This document shows positions 19,801 to 26,879 of a DNA stretch of 64,000 bases, one piece after another. This DNA is from Lewinellaceae bacterium. Lineage in GTDB: Bacteria; Bacteroidota; Bacteroidia; Chitinophagales; Saprospiraceae. Made by a program: the position numbers and the translations under genes. Location of the stretch: the NCBI GenBank assembly GCA_020636195.1, contig JACJYH010000003.1, forward strand, positions 434,001 to 498,000. The letters run 5' to 3'. The notes under the pieces were generated by a model. That model was not told where the DNA came from, ran no database searches, and saw nothing but the letters and a program-made list of their open reading frames with translations. Within the stretch, counting starts at the first letter, position 1. Each line of letters starts with the position of its first letter.

Positions 19801-21349
19801 GCATACCACCAGAGTAGGCATTCATCTCAGGGTCAAAAACAGCAGCAATCACACTATTGGTTCCAGGCATAGCATAAATACTTCCAATGGCAATTTCAGC
19901 ATGATATGTTGGCTTTGCAATCCAATAATCATCACCAAAAAATTCTCCTCCATCAGGACCTTGGCCGTTTCCAACTCCTGTTCCTGTCAATGAACCGGCT
20001 GTTCCATTGGACTCTAAAGTCCAAACTCCGTTGTTATTCCAAACCATCAATAAGTCAGGTCTTTGTTCATCAAGTCGATTAGTTGTCGCCTTGCAGTATC
20101 TATGGCCTATTCTATCAGAAAGTGATAGCAACATATTACCTTGATCGGTGAAATCGATATCTGTCAACCATCCTGAGCTTACAAGACCACTTGCCGGAGA
20201 ATCATACCAATATCCACGTATTTTATTTGTTGAAAAAATCTCTGTAAACTGTTCCGTGGATGGGTCAAACTCATACACTATAGCTTCGGAGTCATTTTCT
20301 GACTTCGAAACTTCACCTGTACAAGTCACTCCAACATACAATTTCCCTGCATACATCTTCAATGCAAATGCGTGGTATGAACCATTTGAGCATCCCGGAT
20401 CCGGTATCTGGTACGCCTTTGTGGTTTCAGGTTTTGGCTGAAATGAAGATAATTTAACCAATGTATTATTATATAAATTGACTGTGTAAAGGTCATTCTC
20501 GTCTTCTGATATCACTAAGGCTCCCAAACCAATCTTTCCAACTTGACTACCATATAAACAGTCACTAACATCTGTAACTGCTAGTGTGCCAACATCTTGA
20601 CCTAAGTCTGAAAGTTTAATGAAAAAGTTTGTAGTGTACATACCATTCACTTCTTTCGACTTGAAGATGGCATCATGACCATACGAAGTCAAACCTGCAT
20701 ATTGTTTTACAAAGGCTGAACTGAATAGCTCTCTTGTTCTTTGTTTCCAAGCCAAGCCCCAGATAGATCCTGTTTGACTTTGCATTGCAAATTTGCGCAC
20801 TGGTGATGTGCTATTGAATCCATATTCAAATGCTACAATGGTGGGTTCGTTAGGGTGAACACTGATATCTCCTTGAACAAAACATGTTGCAACAACTTCA
20901 GAAGTCAAGCCACAGTTGTTTTGAGATTGGAATAATCCAAGGGATGCGTCACAGACAGGAACTTGATGGAATTGCACCGAAGTACCATTGTCCTTGCCAA
21001 CCATAGATGAATAATAAGAGCTCAAATAGGTAAATACCAATCTGACCTTCGATCCATCAGTTAAATTTTCAATAATGTAGCTGCCATCTGCTAAAGTTAG
21101 TGCAGAACCGATTTGTTGGCCTGAACCATTGAAAGCTGCTACTTGGACATTTGCGATACCGCTCTCATCTACGGCTTTTATTCCATCATTGTTTACATCT
21201 TCGTAAACAAATCCGGAAACGCTTTCCGCTTTGGGTGTGCATTGCCCATGACTTAATTGGGGAATAATCATTGTAAGTGTTGCCGCTATCGCATACGCAT
21301 ATAAACGGATTGCCTTTGCCAGGCAAACAACTGGCATACTGTTTTTCAT
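10832..21349 (-). CDS. Giant T9SS-secreted multi-domain surface protein (3505 aa)
   Basis: Signal peptide at 1-36. Then an SdrD-B-like domain (about 42-130), a large region with beta-propeller-like character, a second SdrD-B domain (about 560-660, VWFDDNQNGYQDAGENG), three DUF11-type domains (about 693-790, 823-930, 988-1090), a run of HYR-like cysteine-containing domains (about 1380-2160), seven Ig-like repeats of about 70 residues (2170-2660), more HYR-like domains to about 3060, a carboxypeptidase-regulatory-like domain plus dockerin-type EF loop (about 3105-3230, DVNNDKKITVSDI), and a T9SS type A sorting domain (3421-3505). The last domain directs export through the Por system and attachment to the surface. 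It is likely an adhesin or S-layer-like protein; the ligand is unknown. Translation starts at ATG 21349 after an unusually long leader. It is divergent from another T9SS cargo gene. Confidence 0.93.
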   Translation of the reverse strand: MKNSMPVVCLAKAIRLYAYAIAATLTMIIPQLSHGQCTPKAESVSGFVYEDVNNDGIKAVDESGIANVQVAAFNGSGQQIGSALTLADGSYIIENLTDGSKVRLVFTYLSSYYSSMVGKDNGTSVQFHQVPVCDASLGLFQSQNNCGLTSEVVATCFVQGDISVHPNEPTIVAFEYGFNSTSPVRKFAMQSQTGSIWGLAWKQRTRELFSSAFVKQYAGLTSYGHDAIFKSKEVNGMYTTNFFIKLSDLGQDVGTLAVTDVSDCLYGSQVGKIGLGALVISEDENDLYTVNLYNNTLVKLSSFQPKPETTKAYQIPDPGCSNGSYHAFALKMYAGKLYVGVTCTGEVSKSENDSEAIVYEFDPSTEQFTEIFSTNKIRGYWYDSPASGLVSSGWLTDIDFTDQGNMLLSLSDRIGHRYCKATTNRLDEQRPDLLMVWNNNGVWTLESNGTAGSLTGTGVGNGQGPDGGEFFGDDYWIAKPTYHAEIAIGSIYAMPGTNSVIAAVFDPEMNAYSGGMHRYNTTTGEKEGSLELYTQNITEVFGKATGFGEIIGVCGLNDLQIGNFVWFDDNQNGYQDAGENGVVGLTLNLLDENCTVVGTTITDASGNYLFDNSNVLDGLQSGKTYFVQVDPSIYVDNTLSINGASYTFTTLRDNYLIDNNPFSDNNCTSNLIAVTPQSVDHTIDIGLRLAGECALAVSQTLLNEVILRDDIVNIDVEVVNKGVANILGFTIQNATSKGIIFDPLLNPDWVVDGDNITYTHTGDFLAGQKVNLEVHLRFDPKAAVYDFENTIEFVSLIDASGEEIENIEICFDNISDSESVLRLPICDLALMHYPKTNDLINAGSPVTLVTQVCNQGTQDAEAFDISNYILPTLLFDPKANTSWTLSDDGNTVVYHEEKPLAAGECREYELTYVVTDITGSSGITNYAEISSFACNGDKGSSDFDSTPDADVSNDLGGKVGTPTDNMMDDHGDIDEDDHDPALIRVGQIEVGILKTAKSRSANAGDLVEYNITFNNLGTEPVTKVVIMDYIPEVMTLEDPNWTEIDGVAYRTVEFPGDLAPGQSHTISIFLRIDANVRHPYTIYNTAELKEIFDQYNREIITTTTDDNSKDDDSNNISTAYVVLICPAEFEPCSSCRSATTPYNGQFELFLKIASAVDEGWYVESSTGLYDFASPLPPAAPIPLANGYVLTEFAHPHPGHSYYLLEAVHLDGKGFAVTFRNKYGDIQQVNVPGTTCSFEKVTVSGPQSLCIDGEATYTATSVSGTSYTWTIDDVEVVGETTSSLTVDWTGYSTGAHIITVNSDNECSAPAILTVMLGAPDGASIACIGDFNVSLDGNCTMEITPQMMVAGTLNPTSPYSVMLTDASGNVIGGNILTREYIGKTVMAKLIEGCGGNSCWSSITVADKTPPVSVCQPNISIPCYFLDNYKGPFETDNCGGDVVNILINEQITALSCDPKLIKYINRSYQATDQYGNKSAVCNMRIDVTRPDLSIIAWPEDHIMVNDNPLVCTQFTEDDFGRPVVEETGVPTIAGLDMYPYLDELCNVYTTYVDSEVKIGCVRKIVREWLVYEEHCDTRDFIRHKQYIDIVDTTTPTFADIDDVTISVSGHGLCQAKFTLPVPVVTDACGNVAYVTATYPGGFVDHVVAGTQIDLPVGDNIITYVAYDDCKNSSQYSFNVYVHDKTAPVMICKGATVAGINSQGEAYIYPKNIDDGTFDNCSLDSLHVARMDRPIVYSDYVVFDCSDVGETFMVGLRAKDASGNENFCMVNVTIQDKHFPSITCPANATISCDEVHQDLDLSPFGEPIVTDACATEYSELDPVFDLNSCREGEIYRTFVGTDGTNEVTCTQVISVISYDRFDPAVDVVKSIDFTVTDGCSVDDLKPENFDDLRGYPIITQSDCGLAAASYKDEVFNFVTGACFKILRTWTVIDWCEMNRLGSDYQPYKFQQVIKVVNSIAPVFDNPVLDVVALTEPGVCDYADVTLSASASDVCTPDNKLRWTYKIDFDNNGTFDVTNSGLGASKSFTAEFPVGTHRVLWSFEDGCGNVTSDDQLVFVHNNDNPKASCLQQISVSLSPMDINGDGIPDTEMGCIRASTLNASSFHPCGHDITFAFSHDPIDTLKCFDCFDKGQVEIDWYVIDIFGHYDICKVIVDVQDNNDSDVCERICLDNPVVATLEGDSDICLGESSVLTVVGGVKYHWNTGESTPSITVHPTSTTTYSVTVSNEVRCTAVLEFEVTVHQAPIVTVSGNKTICVGSSTTLTAAGGASYVWSNGGTTASITVSPTQNTTYTVTATDVNGCTGTTSATVTINPQPNVLISGSNVICINETTPLTASGAQTYIWSTGETTQTIFVSPSTSTVYSVTGTDSNGCVASDSHTVDVNGLTINIQITGDDEICLGSSSTLTASGGIAYEWSTGETTTSITVAPIAETTYTVTGTDANGCSSVAQFTVDINPLPVGVISGDLNICPNTSTVLTAAGGTSYIWSTGATTTSITVSPVVDSTFFVTVTDGNGCQSSTSATVFINTPPVVTITGDDEVCLGNPAILFSSIAQSYLWSTGETTQQIIVTPADTTTYTVTITDDEGCFNSGSYTVNVLPLPIVNISGDDMICLGESDTLVVTGGSAYLWNTGETNDTIYVTPDTTTVYFVTVTDINACVNTGSYQVFVDPGTLTCTTQDITVYLDDSGAVMIEPQDISTGSAGACADITADVNPDQFFCNQIGQQIVTLTVTNTISGSSLTCTAVVTIQDTIPPTLLCPSDLTFNCDQYDPNIPLSTYGSPFFDDNCPNGLGINEFDIVDVNGCGIGQITRTFVASDISGNSESCVQLITFINPDPLLEADITFPPDVTVSNCADFDPSILGQATVATNASPCSDIQISYTDDLPTGPICGGVFNRVWTVQDNCAEIIGGGVLTFTHTQVITVTVEIPVITGPADTILYLDPAIDCNYASLDGSFHTANGCNLELYNDFNNTDDFNVTGQYPEGTTTVTLSATEPCTNTIVSFAFTVEVIDNNAPVVTCVKLHPLINDNLEAYEYSSQHGSIGNSCADIVTSFSNTDINDTLVTSYCSDVGVARQLHVYFWYVGASAPFEQCTTASITMDPNHYCPIIRPSITGGVVTEAGIKVPEVAVQLIGSSMPEQVTGIDGNFAFEDMDFGGSYTVLPGRDNKYLEGVSTLDLIYIQKHILGAPYLNSPFKIIAADVNNDKKITVSDISELRKMLLGIYQKFPRNTSWRMVDQHYTFPDVTNPFIGVFDERCNIDPFDESINVLFTGVKVGDVNDSYSPDGVQSNKLSSRNAPYIFESEITQDFGSDYTTEIIAGQNSKIAGFQISISLPTASAVTIKPAALELDESHYHFENGILRIVYDGKQAISVKNGDVLFEIVVLNSSSKDRSLSLHQSMHPEIYDAELTTHAIELRQRNAELGTMTYLNTQPNPWSEKTSVVVSLPTTGQVHLTLRDVTGRLVFSRDYSVAAGINKLEVTKEQLPQRGLFIGELLFNGQVETFKMLLIE
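13370..14890 (-). repeat. Seven tandem Ig-like repeats in the giant gene
   Basis: Seven units of about 213 bp. Each unit carries a G(N/D)xxIC start, the motif Y-x-W-(S/N)-(T/N)-G, the segment SITV(S/H)P, and TYTVT-(V/A)-TD-x-(N/D)GC. Each unit has a cysteine near both ends, suggesting one disulfide per domain. Nucleotide similarity between units is visible but imperfect, so the array is old or under diversifying drift. Confidence 0.85.
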
Positions 21350-21521
21350 TTTTTGACCTTAGTTTGTAAAAAAAATTCTGAAAAAATTACCGAATTATTT
21401 CATCAGATAACCACCATTGACTTTCCGAACAAGTCAAAAGTGTTAGAAAACATTTACTGTTTATTATGCGGGATTATTTGATTATCAATGACTTATACTC
21501 ATTTCAATTCAAATACTAGGG

Positions 21522-21529
21522 CAAATATA
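21522..21529 (-). promoter_or_regulatory. -7 promoter box of the giant T9SS gene
   Basis: TATATTTG on the minus strand, an exact TAnnTTTG match. It lies about 170 bases upstream of the ATG at 21349, implying a long untranslated leader if used. No convincing -33 TTG is seen at the usual spacing, so confidence is moderate. Confidence 0.5.
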
Positions 21530-21710
21530 AGTAATATTTTTAATATGTTCTATTTTGTAAGAATTTTTTTAAATATTTTTTTTGAATAAAAAATCTTCTT
21601 CTAGGAAGAATAATTTACACATCCCTTACAAACCTGAAAATATCAATGAGATAGTTTACCATTCAAATTAACATATATAATTGACTTGGTCACCATTAGC
21701 CTTTTAACTT

Positions 21711-21872
21711 AGAGTATGGTCAAATTTTGTTTTTGGATAATAAAATGGAATTATTTTGAGCGAAAAAAGGCAAGTTTAACAGTCGAATGTTGGCAATTCG
21801 ATGAAAAATTAAACGAATTTGTAGCCAAAATAATACATTTTCTAGCTAAAGGATAAATTTTAAACATACTCT
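21711..21872. repeat. MITE-like element with imperfect 50-60 bp inverted arms
   Basis: Left arm 21711-21768 starts AGAGTATGGTCAAATTTTG. Right arm, read on the minus strand from 21872 to about 21821, starts AGAGTATGTTTAAAATTT. Both arms continue with AAAATG-x-A-TATTTTG-x-C. Single related arms occur at 40288-40341 and 50243-50291. No open reading frame lies inside and no clear target duplication is seen. It may be a non-autonomous mobile element or a dispersed regulatory palindrome. Confidence 0.6.
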
Positions 21873-22094
21873 TATTCTCATTAGTATTTTCAAATGAGAG
21901 TACTACAAATTTCTAAAGCGATGGCAATAGATTATCTCTTCGTTAAAGAAAATATTTTTCATTGAACTACTTATTTCTAATATTCATAACCAATTAATTA
22001 CATATTTTAATATTTTTTAATACATTTTATCAGTGTTTTCCCCGTTTTTTCATAAAAATTAACCAATATACACACTATCAATGATAAATATATG

Positions 22095-22102
22095 TAATTT
22101 TG
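22095..22102 (+). promoter_or_regulatory. -7 promoter box of the 732-aa T9SS gene
   Basis: TAATTTTG, an exact TAnnTTTG match, 40 bases upstream of the ATG at 22143. The -33 region is AT-rich without a clear TTG. Confidence 0.55.
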
Positions 22103-22142
22103 CAATAATATATAATTTCATAACTTTTAAAGTCTCAAATCA

Positions 22143-24341
22143 ATGAAAACAAATTTTTACAAACCTTCGATGAAATCCATTAGTATAATATGTCTATTTA
22201 TGCTACATTTTATCTTAAAGGCTGAAAGTCATTCCGTATGGAATTTTACTTTATCCTGTCCCGGCGACAGATATGTCAGCTGTTATGATGAATTATGGGA
22301 TCTATCGCAATATGGTTACGCTACCATTTCAAATGGCTACTACACCTACGCAGCAGGTGATCCTTCAGTCTCCTATCATCTGAATTCATGTAATACAGGT
22401 TACATCACCAGAACATGGATGGTAGAAGATTACAATTGGAATTGGCACACGTGCACACAAACGATTTATGTATCATCAAATGGACAAGGTTCTCCAAGTA
22501 TAGATTGGCCACGCGATACGACGTTGATAGGTTGCAGTCCGGACTACAAACCTCAAACATTGGGTGATGGATATGACTATCCAACATGGAACGGCAATGA
22601 GTGTTCTATGTATGGCAGATCTTATTCAGACATGGTATTCACCACAACTTCCAGCCAATGCAAGAAGGTGATGCGCACGTGGAAGGTTATGGATTGGTGC
22701 ACAAATTACCCTTATGAAGGACACGGCATGTACACACATGTGCAGATTATAAAGATAATTTCAAATACACCACCCGATTTCGAATGTCCAAAAGATATTA
22801 CAGTTACATCCAATAATTGTATCAATGCCGAGGTGCTGGCTCCACCATTAAATATAAGTCAAAGTTCATGTGGCGGGTATTTTTCTGTTTCTAACAATTC
22901 AAAATATGCCATTCAAAAAGGCAGTAATATTTCTGGTACCTATCCTGTTGGTACAACAAAGGTTACTTATACAGTTCAATATGGATGTGGTTTGATCAAA
23001 ACTTGTTCATTCAATGTCATCGTAAAAGGTGGAAAACCTGTCCCATATTGCACGGGTGAAATTGTGACTGCATTGATGGGCGTAGATACAGATTTTGATG
23101 GTGCCGTGGACAATGGTATGGTCGAACTTTGGGCAAAGGATCTCAATAGAGGAAGTTACTCAAAATGTGTAGGAGGTGCATTACGCTTTTCATTCTCTTC
23201 AGATGTCAATGATATGAAACGCACCTTCACTTGTGATGACTTGGGAGAAAACCAAGTGAAAATGTGGGTAACTGATGCCACTGGCGAACAAAGTTATTGC
23301 ATCACAACAGTGACCATCCAGAACAATGGTGCCAATATCCCTGATTGTCATAGAAAAGTGGAGGAACCGGAGAAACCAAAATATGTCATCACCGGAAAAG
23401 TATTGGCTATCAACGATGTTCCCATGCCGGATGCAGAAGTCCTATTGACATATGACAATCCACAATTTGTGTACAACATCAGCTATGACACCACCAAAGT
23501 ATTAGAACTTGATTCCTTCATCAATGCATCTGGTCACCTTTTGTATAGGTATTTAGAAGTCAATAAAGTTACTGAACATAAAGATTCCACATCTCAGAAT
23601 TTGGATCGATCAACTAAAACGAATGCCGGAGGAAATTATACATTTGATTCATTATCAGTGATTGATGCGCCTATGACCTTATCTGCAAGTTTTAAAGGCG
23701 ATAAATCAAAAAATTTGAATATAGCCGACGTAGAGATGTTGAGAAATTATTTGGATGGTTCATTAGCCTATCAAAGTTATTATCAATATTTGGCATCAGA
23801 CATCAATGAAGACGGTATCATAAATCAAAGCGATCTAGATGCGTTGGAATCTTTCGTTTATGGAAATACATCCGGGCTACCCGGAAAGCATCAATGGTAT
23901 TTGATACCAAAAAATACAGCATTTTCAGATCCGTCTGATGTGCTAAATTATGATGATTGGGCATCTTCATACCATTTGGATAGCGTAAAGGTGCATAATA
24001 ATGCATATCATTTCATTGCAATTAAAAAAGGTGACATCAGCATTGAACCTGGAAGTACACCATCTCAAGAACTGAGAACCCGTTCATCAAACAATTCTAT
24101 TCAAGAAAATGTCCTCTTTTATCCCAATCCTGTAGATCAGATTTTGCATGTAAAAACAAATGCAAGGCAAGAGATTTCTACGAATATTGATATTTACAAT
24201 CAGCAAGGTCAAAGAATATTCGCTGCTCCAATTTTCGACAACGATTACCAGATATCTACAACTTCTTGGATGCCCGGATTATATCTATGCAGAGTTACTC
24301 AGGGAGAGAGAACTGTTACAACTAAAATACTGAAAAATTGA
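22143..24341 (+). CDS. T9SS-secreted HYR/dockerin-like surface protein (732 aa)
   Basis: N-terminal signal peptide (hydrophobic IICLFMLHFILKA, cleavage around residue 28). Two cysteine-rich HYR-related modules follow (residues about 36-210: CPGDRYVSCYDELWDLSQYG, GYITRTWMVED, KVMRTWKVMDWC), then a third HYR-like domain (about 215-300), a carboxypeptidase-regulatory-like segment, a dockerin-like EF pair (about 520-580: NLNIADVEMLRNYLDGSL, DINEDGIINQSDLDALESF) and a T9SS type A sorting domain (about 655-732: YPNPVDQILHV, MPGLYLCRV). The same domain vocabulary appears in the 3505-aa protein transcribed in the opposite direction from the same region, so the pair may act together at the cell surface. 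No enzymatic motif is visible. Confidence 0.88.
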   Translation: MKTNFYKPSMKSISIICLFMLHFILKAESHSVWNFTLSCPGDRYVSCYDELWDLSQYGYATISNGYYTYAAGDPSVSYHLNSCNTGYITRTWMVEDYNWNWHTCTQTIYVSSNGQGSPSIDWPRDTTLIGCSPDYKPQTLGDGYDYPTWNGNECSMYGRSYSDMVFTTTSSQCKKVMRTWKVMDWCTNYPYEGHGMYTHVQIIKIISNTPPDFECPKDITVTSNNCINAEVLAPPLNISQSSCGGYFSVSNNSKYAIQKGSNISGTYPVGTTKVTYTVQYGCGLIKTCSFNVIVKGGKPVPYCTGEIVTALMGVDTDFDGAVDNGMVELWAKDLNRGSYSKCVGGALRFSFSSDVNDMKRTFTCDDLGENQVKMWVTDATGEQSYCITTVTIQNNGANIPDCHRKVEEPEKPKYVITGKVLAINDVPMPDAEVLLTYDNPQFVYNISYDTTKVLELDSFINASGHLLYRYLEVNKVTEHKDSTSQNLDRSTKTNAGGNYTFDSLSVIDAPMTLSASFKGDKSKNLNIADVEMLRNYLDGSLAYQSYYQYLASDINEDGIINQSDLDALESFVYGNTSGLPGKHQWYLIPKNTAFSDPSDVLNYDDWASSYHLDSVKVHNNAYHFIAIKKGDISIEPGSTPSQELRTRSSNNSIQENVLFYPNPVDQILHVKTNARQEISTNIDIYNQQGQRIFAAPIFDNDYQISTTSWMPGLYLCRVTQGERTVTTKILKN

Positions 24342-24368
24342 TTTCTTCATATTGTTCCGAATATAAAA

Positions 24369-24400
24369 AAGGTTGTCCCAAAAAGGCAGCCTTTTTTTAT
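24369..24400 (+). terminator. Terminator after the 732-aa T9SS gene
   Basis: Stem AAGGTTGTCC with GGCAGCCTT (containing G-T pairs), a six-base A-rich loop, and a run of seven T. It lies 27 bases after the stop at 24341. Confidence 0.75.
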
Positions 24401-24592
24401 TTTCGGTTATTATTGATTAATCAAATCTTCATTTGGTCAAAGTTATAGCAGAAGTAAATAAGAATTAATTAACATTCTAACTTCACTCACACATGAACAA
24501 TTTTACAGTGAAGGCATTTATCAGATTTGGATTTTTGATGAAAATCCTGTTCAAATTATTCATTGAAGAATCATTCACAATAAAATAGTTTT

Positions 24593-25591
24593 ATGCAAAC
24601 TTCTATCGACATCGAAGCTTTAAATCAACAGATTTACATTGATAGTGCATTCATGGAGGCACTCAGAAATGAGACATCAAAAGTCATCGTTGGCCAAACT
24701 TACATGATAGATCGATTGATACTGGGTTTGCTCACTAAAGGGCATATTTTATTAGAAGGGCTTCCCGGATTAGCAAAAACATTGGCTATAAAAACATTAG
24801 CTAGCGCTATTGATTCAGATTTCCAAAGAATTCAGTTTACACCCGATCTTCTTCCATCTGACATCATTGGTACGATGATTTACAATCCGGCAAAAGGAGA
24901 TTTCTCGGTAAGAAAAGGGCCTATATTTTCCAATTTCATTTTGGCAGATGAGATCAACAGAGCTCCAGCCAAGGTCCAAAGTGCGCTATTGGAAGCCATG
25001 CAAGAAAAGCAAGTGACCATTGGCAAAGAGAGTTTTCGATTAGAAGAACCATTTCTCGTGCTTGCCACACAAAACCCGATAGAGCAAGAAGGTACCTATC
25101 CCCTACCAGAGGCACAAGTGGATAGATTTATGCTGAAGGTATTGATAGATTATCCTTCAAAGGATGAAGAAAGAGATATCATTAGAAGAAATATTTCAGA
25201 TGACGTAAGCCAAAAAATATCGGCCGTGGTCTCTCCTGCCACTATTTTAAAAGCTCGAGAATCAGTCAAAAAAGTATATATGGATGAAAAAATAGAAAAC
25301 TATATTTTAGATATTGTTTTCGCTACACGTTTTCCGGAGAAATTTGATCTCAAAGAAGCATCACCATTGATATCGTATGGCGCTTCTCCAAGAGCTAGTA
25401 TAAATTTAGCATTGGCAGCCAAAGCCACAGCTTTCATGAATCGAAGGGGTTACGTCATTCCCGATGATGTGAGAAGCGTCTCAAAAGATGTCATGAGGCA
25501 TAGAATTGGAATATCTTATGAAGCCGAAGCTGAAAACGTCTCCCAAGATGACATCATCACCATGATCATCAATAAAATAGCAGTGCCTTAA
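24593..25591 (+). CDS. moxR: MoxR-family AAA+ ATPase
   Basis: A 332-aa cytoplasmic ATPase of the MoxR subfamily, thought to act as a chaperone for neighbouring vWA proteins. Walker A GLPGLAKT at residues 56-63, Walker B ILADE at 116-120, sensor-1 region LATQNPIEQEGTYPLPEAQ at about 158-176 with the arginine-containing VDRF following, and the lid domain with GASPRAS near residue 264. Length is normal for the family. It is the first gene of a tight plus-strand operon (next start 6 bases after the stop) encoding the Bat system. In Bacteroidota this set is linked to aerotolerance and envelope stress. The 250 bases upstream contain only a terminator and an unsupported 31-codon frame. Confidence 0.95.
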   Translation: MQTSIDIEALNQQIYIDSAFMEALRNETSKVIVGQTYMIDRLILGLLTKGHILLEGLPGLAKTLAIKTLASAIDSDFQRIQFTPDLLPSDIIGTMIYNPAKGDFSVRKGPIFSNFILADEINRAPAKVQSALLEAMQEKQVTIGKESFRLEEPFLVLATQNPIEQEGTYPLPEAQVDRFMLKVLIDYPSKDEERDIIRRNISDDVSQKISAVVSPATILKARESVKKVYMDEKIENYILDIVFATRFPEKFDLKEASPLISYGASPRASINLALAAKATAFMNRRGYVIPDDVRSVSKDVMRHRIGISYEAEAENVSQDDIITMIINKIAVP

Positions 25592-25597
25592 AGAAGA

Positions 25598-26872
25598 ATG
25601 AAGCATTTTGTAGCACATATTTTCTTTTTGTTTGTAATGGTATTCCCATCAACTAACCTTCTTTGCCAAAAAGTATTGGATAAAAGTATGGTGCGCCAAC
25701 TTTTCCCAAATACGACTAAAAACGTATGGATTCATCTTTTGGAAGGTTCACTGGATGGGACATTTGGTCTTCAGATGGTGCTCGGTACAGATGGACATAC
25801 ATGTAAGGGATACTATAAAGCTACATCAACTGATGAAATCTATTACTTTGAAGGGACAGATGACGAAAGTAAAATTACGCTTACAGAATTTAAAGATGAT
25901 GGCATACCAATCGGTTTCATCGTAGGTAGTTATGACGGACAAAGATTAAGTGGATTATGGCGAGACAAGTTGAAGTCAAACACCATGAATTTAGATCTTC
26001 ATTATGTGGATAAATTTAGTGTACCGATGACAAATAACTGCACTGATCCAGACAAAATAATGTATTATTCCGGAAAGTTGCATGGTCAAAACATCACCGT
26101 ACAATTGTACCAACACGACAAACTATCAGAATTTGTGATGAAATCCAAAAACTTAAATATTAAAGAAGCTACGCCATTTCAAAATAGCTTGAGATTAAAT
26201 TATACGTTCAATTTAAATGGACAAGACATTGTGATGTCCTTGGATACAACAGAGAATGACAAACTACAAATAACCTCCGCTAATGATATATTCACATGGT
26301 CACCTGAAACCTCAATCAAGTTTCAATGTACTGAAAAATTGGACTTTAGTACCGGATATAAAATGGCCTTCCCTACCATGGGTGAGAAAAATTTTGATGC
26401 GTGGATCCTATCAAAGATGAAATCTATGGTCAAGTCAGCCGACCCAAACCAAAAATCCAAAGATAAAAGATGGAAATATCTTTCTGATATTTGGTCAGAA
26501 ATACATTACGTAGATAAAAATTTGGTCAGTGGTTGTATCTATGCTCATGATTCTAGAAGCATCGACCCAAGTAAGGAACAATTTACGTATGACATCAGTA
26601 GTCATAAACCTTTATCTGTCGACGCACTTTTGAACAATGATATCGAATTGAAAAAATGGCTCGCAACATACATTGACAAATATTTTCAGAGTATGAAGGC
26701 TGAAACCAAAAAGCAGTTTTCAAAATCTGATTTTAAATATATTTACCTGACCACTGATGGGCTTGCAGTAAGCACCAATTTCAATACCATTTATGGAGAA
26801 GAAACCATGCAAGTTCCATATTCAGAGATGCATGACATTTTGAAAGACAAATACAAATATCTCGCCGAATAA
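25598..26872 (+). CDS. Exported protein with DUF3298/RsiV-like C-terminus
   Basis: A 424-aa protein with an N-terminal signal peptide (FVAHIFFLFVMVFPSTNLLC, where the final cysteine may also be a lipobox). Residues about 30-150 form a repeated beta-rich module (GSLDGTFGLQMVLG, GHTCKGYYKA, GSYDGQRLSGLWRDK). The C-terminal 130 residues resemble DUF3298 (FTYDISSHKPLSVDALL, DGLAVSTNF, VPYSEMHDILK), a fold found in periplasmic anti-sigma and peptidoglycan-sensing proteins. It sits between moxR and the DUF58 gene with 6- and 7-base gaps, so it is co-transcribed with the Bat genes, a position not usual for the operon as I know it. Role unknown; a periplasmic partner or client of the Bat complex is plausible. 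Confidence 0.7.
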   Translation: MKHFVAHIFFLFVMVFPSTNLLCQKVLDKSMVRQLFPNTTKNVWIHLLEGSLDGTFGLQMVLGTDGHTCKGYYKATSTDEIYYFEGTDDESKITLTEFKDDGIPIGFIVGSYDGQRLSGLWRDKLKSNTMNLDLHYVDKFSVPMTNNCTDPDKIMYYSGKLHGQNITVQLYQHDKLSEFVMKSKNLNIKEATPFQNSLRLNYTFNLNGQDIVMSLDTTENDKLQITSANDIFTWSPETSIKFQCTEKLDFSTGYKMAFPTMGEKNFDAWILSKMKSMVKSADPNQKSKDKRWKYLSDIWSEIHYVDKNLVSGCIYAHDSRSIDPSKEQFTYDISSHKPLSVDALLNNDIELKKWLATYIDKYFQSMKAETKKQFSKSDFKYIYLTTDGLAVSTNFNTIYGEETMQVPYSEMHDILKDKYKYLAE

Positions 26873-26879
26873 CTAGCGT

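Larger units (their letters stand above)
21350..22142. other. Divergent control region between two T9SS cargo genes
   Basis: About 790 AT-rich bases. It holds a minus-strand promoter box at 21522-21529, a plus-strand box at 22095-22102, and a MITE-like inverted repeat at 21711-21872. The rest shows no coding potential that I can support. Confidence 0.7.

Noticed and set aside
24493..24588. 31-codon frame (MNNFTVKAFIRFGFLMKILF start) upstream of moxR
   Set aside because: Too short, no recognisable features and no independent support.
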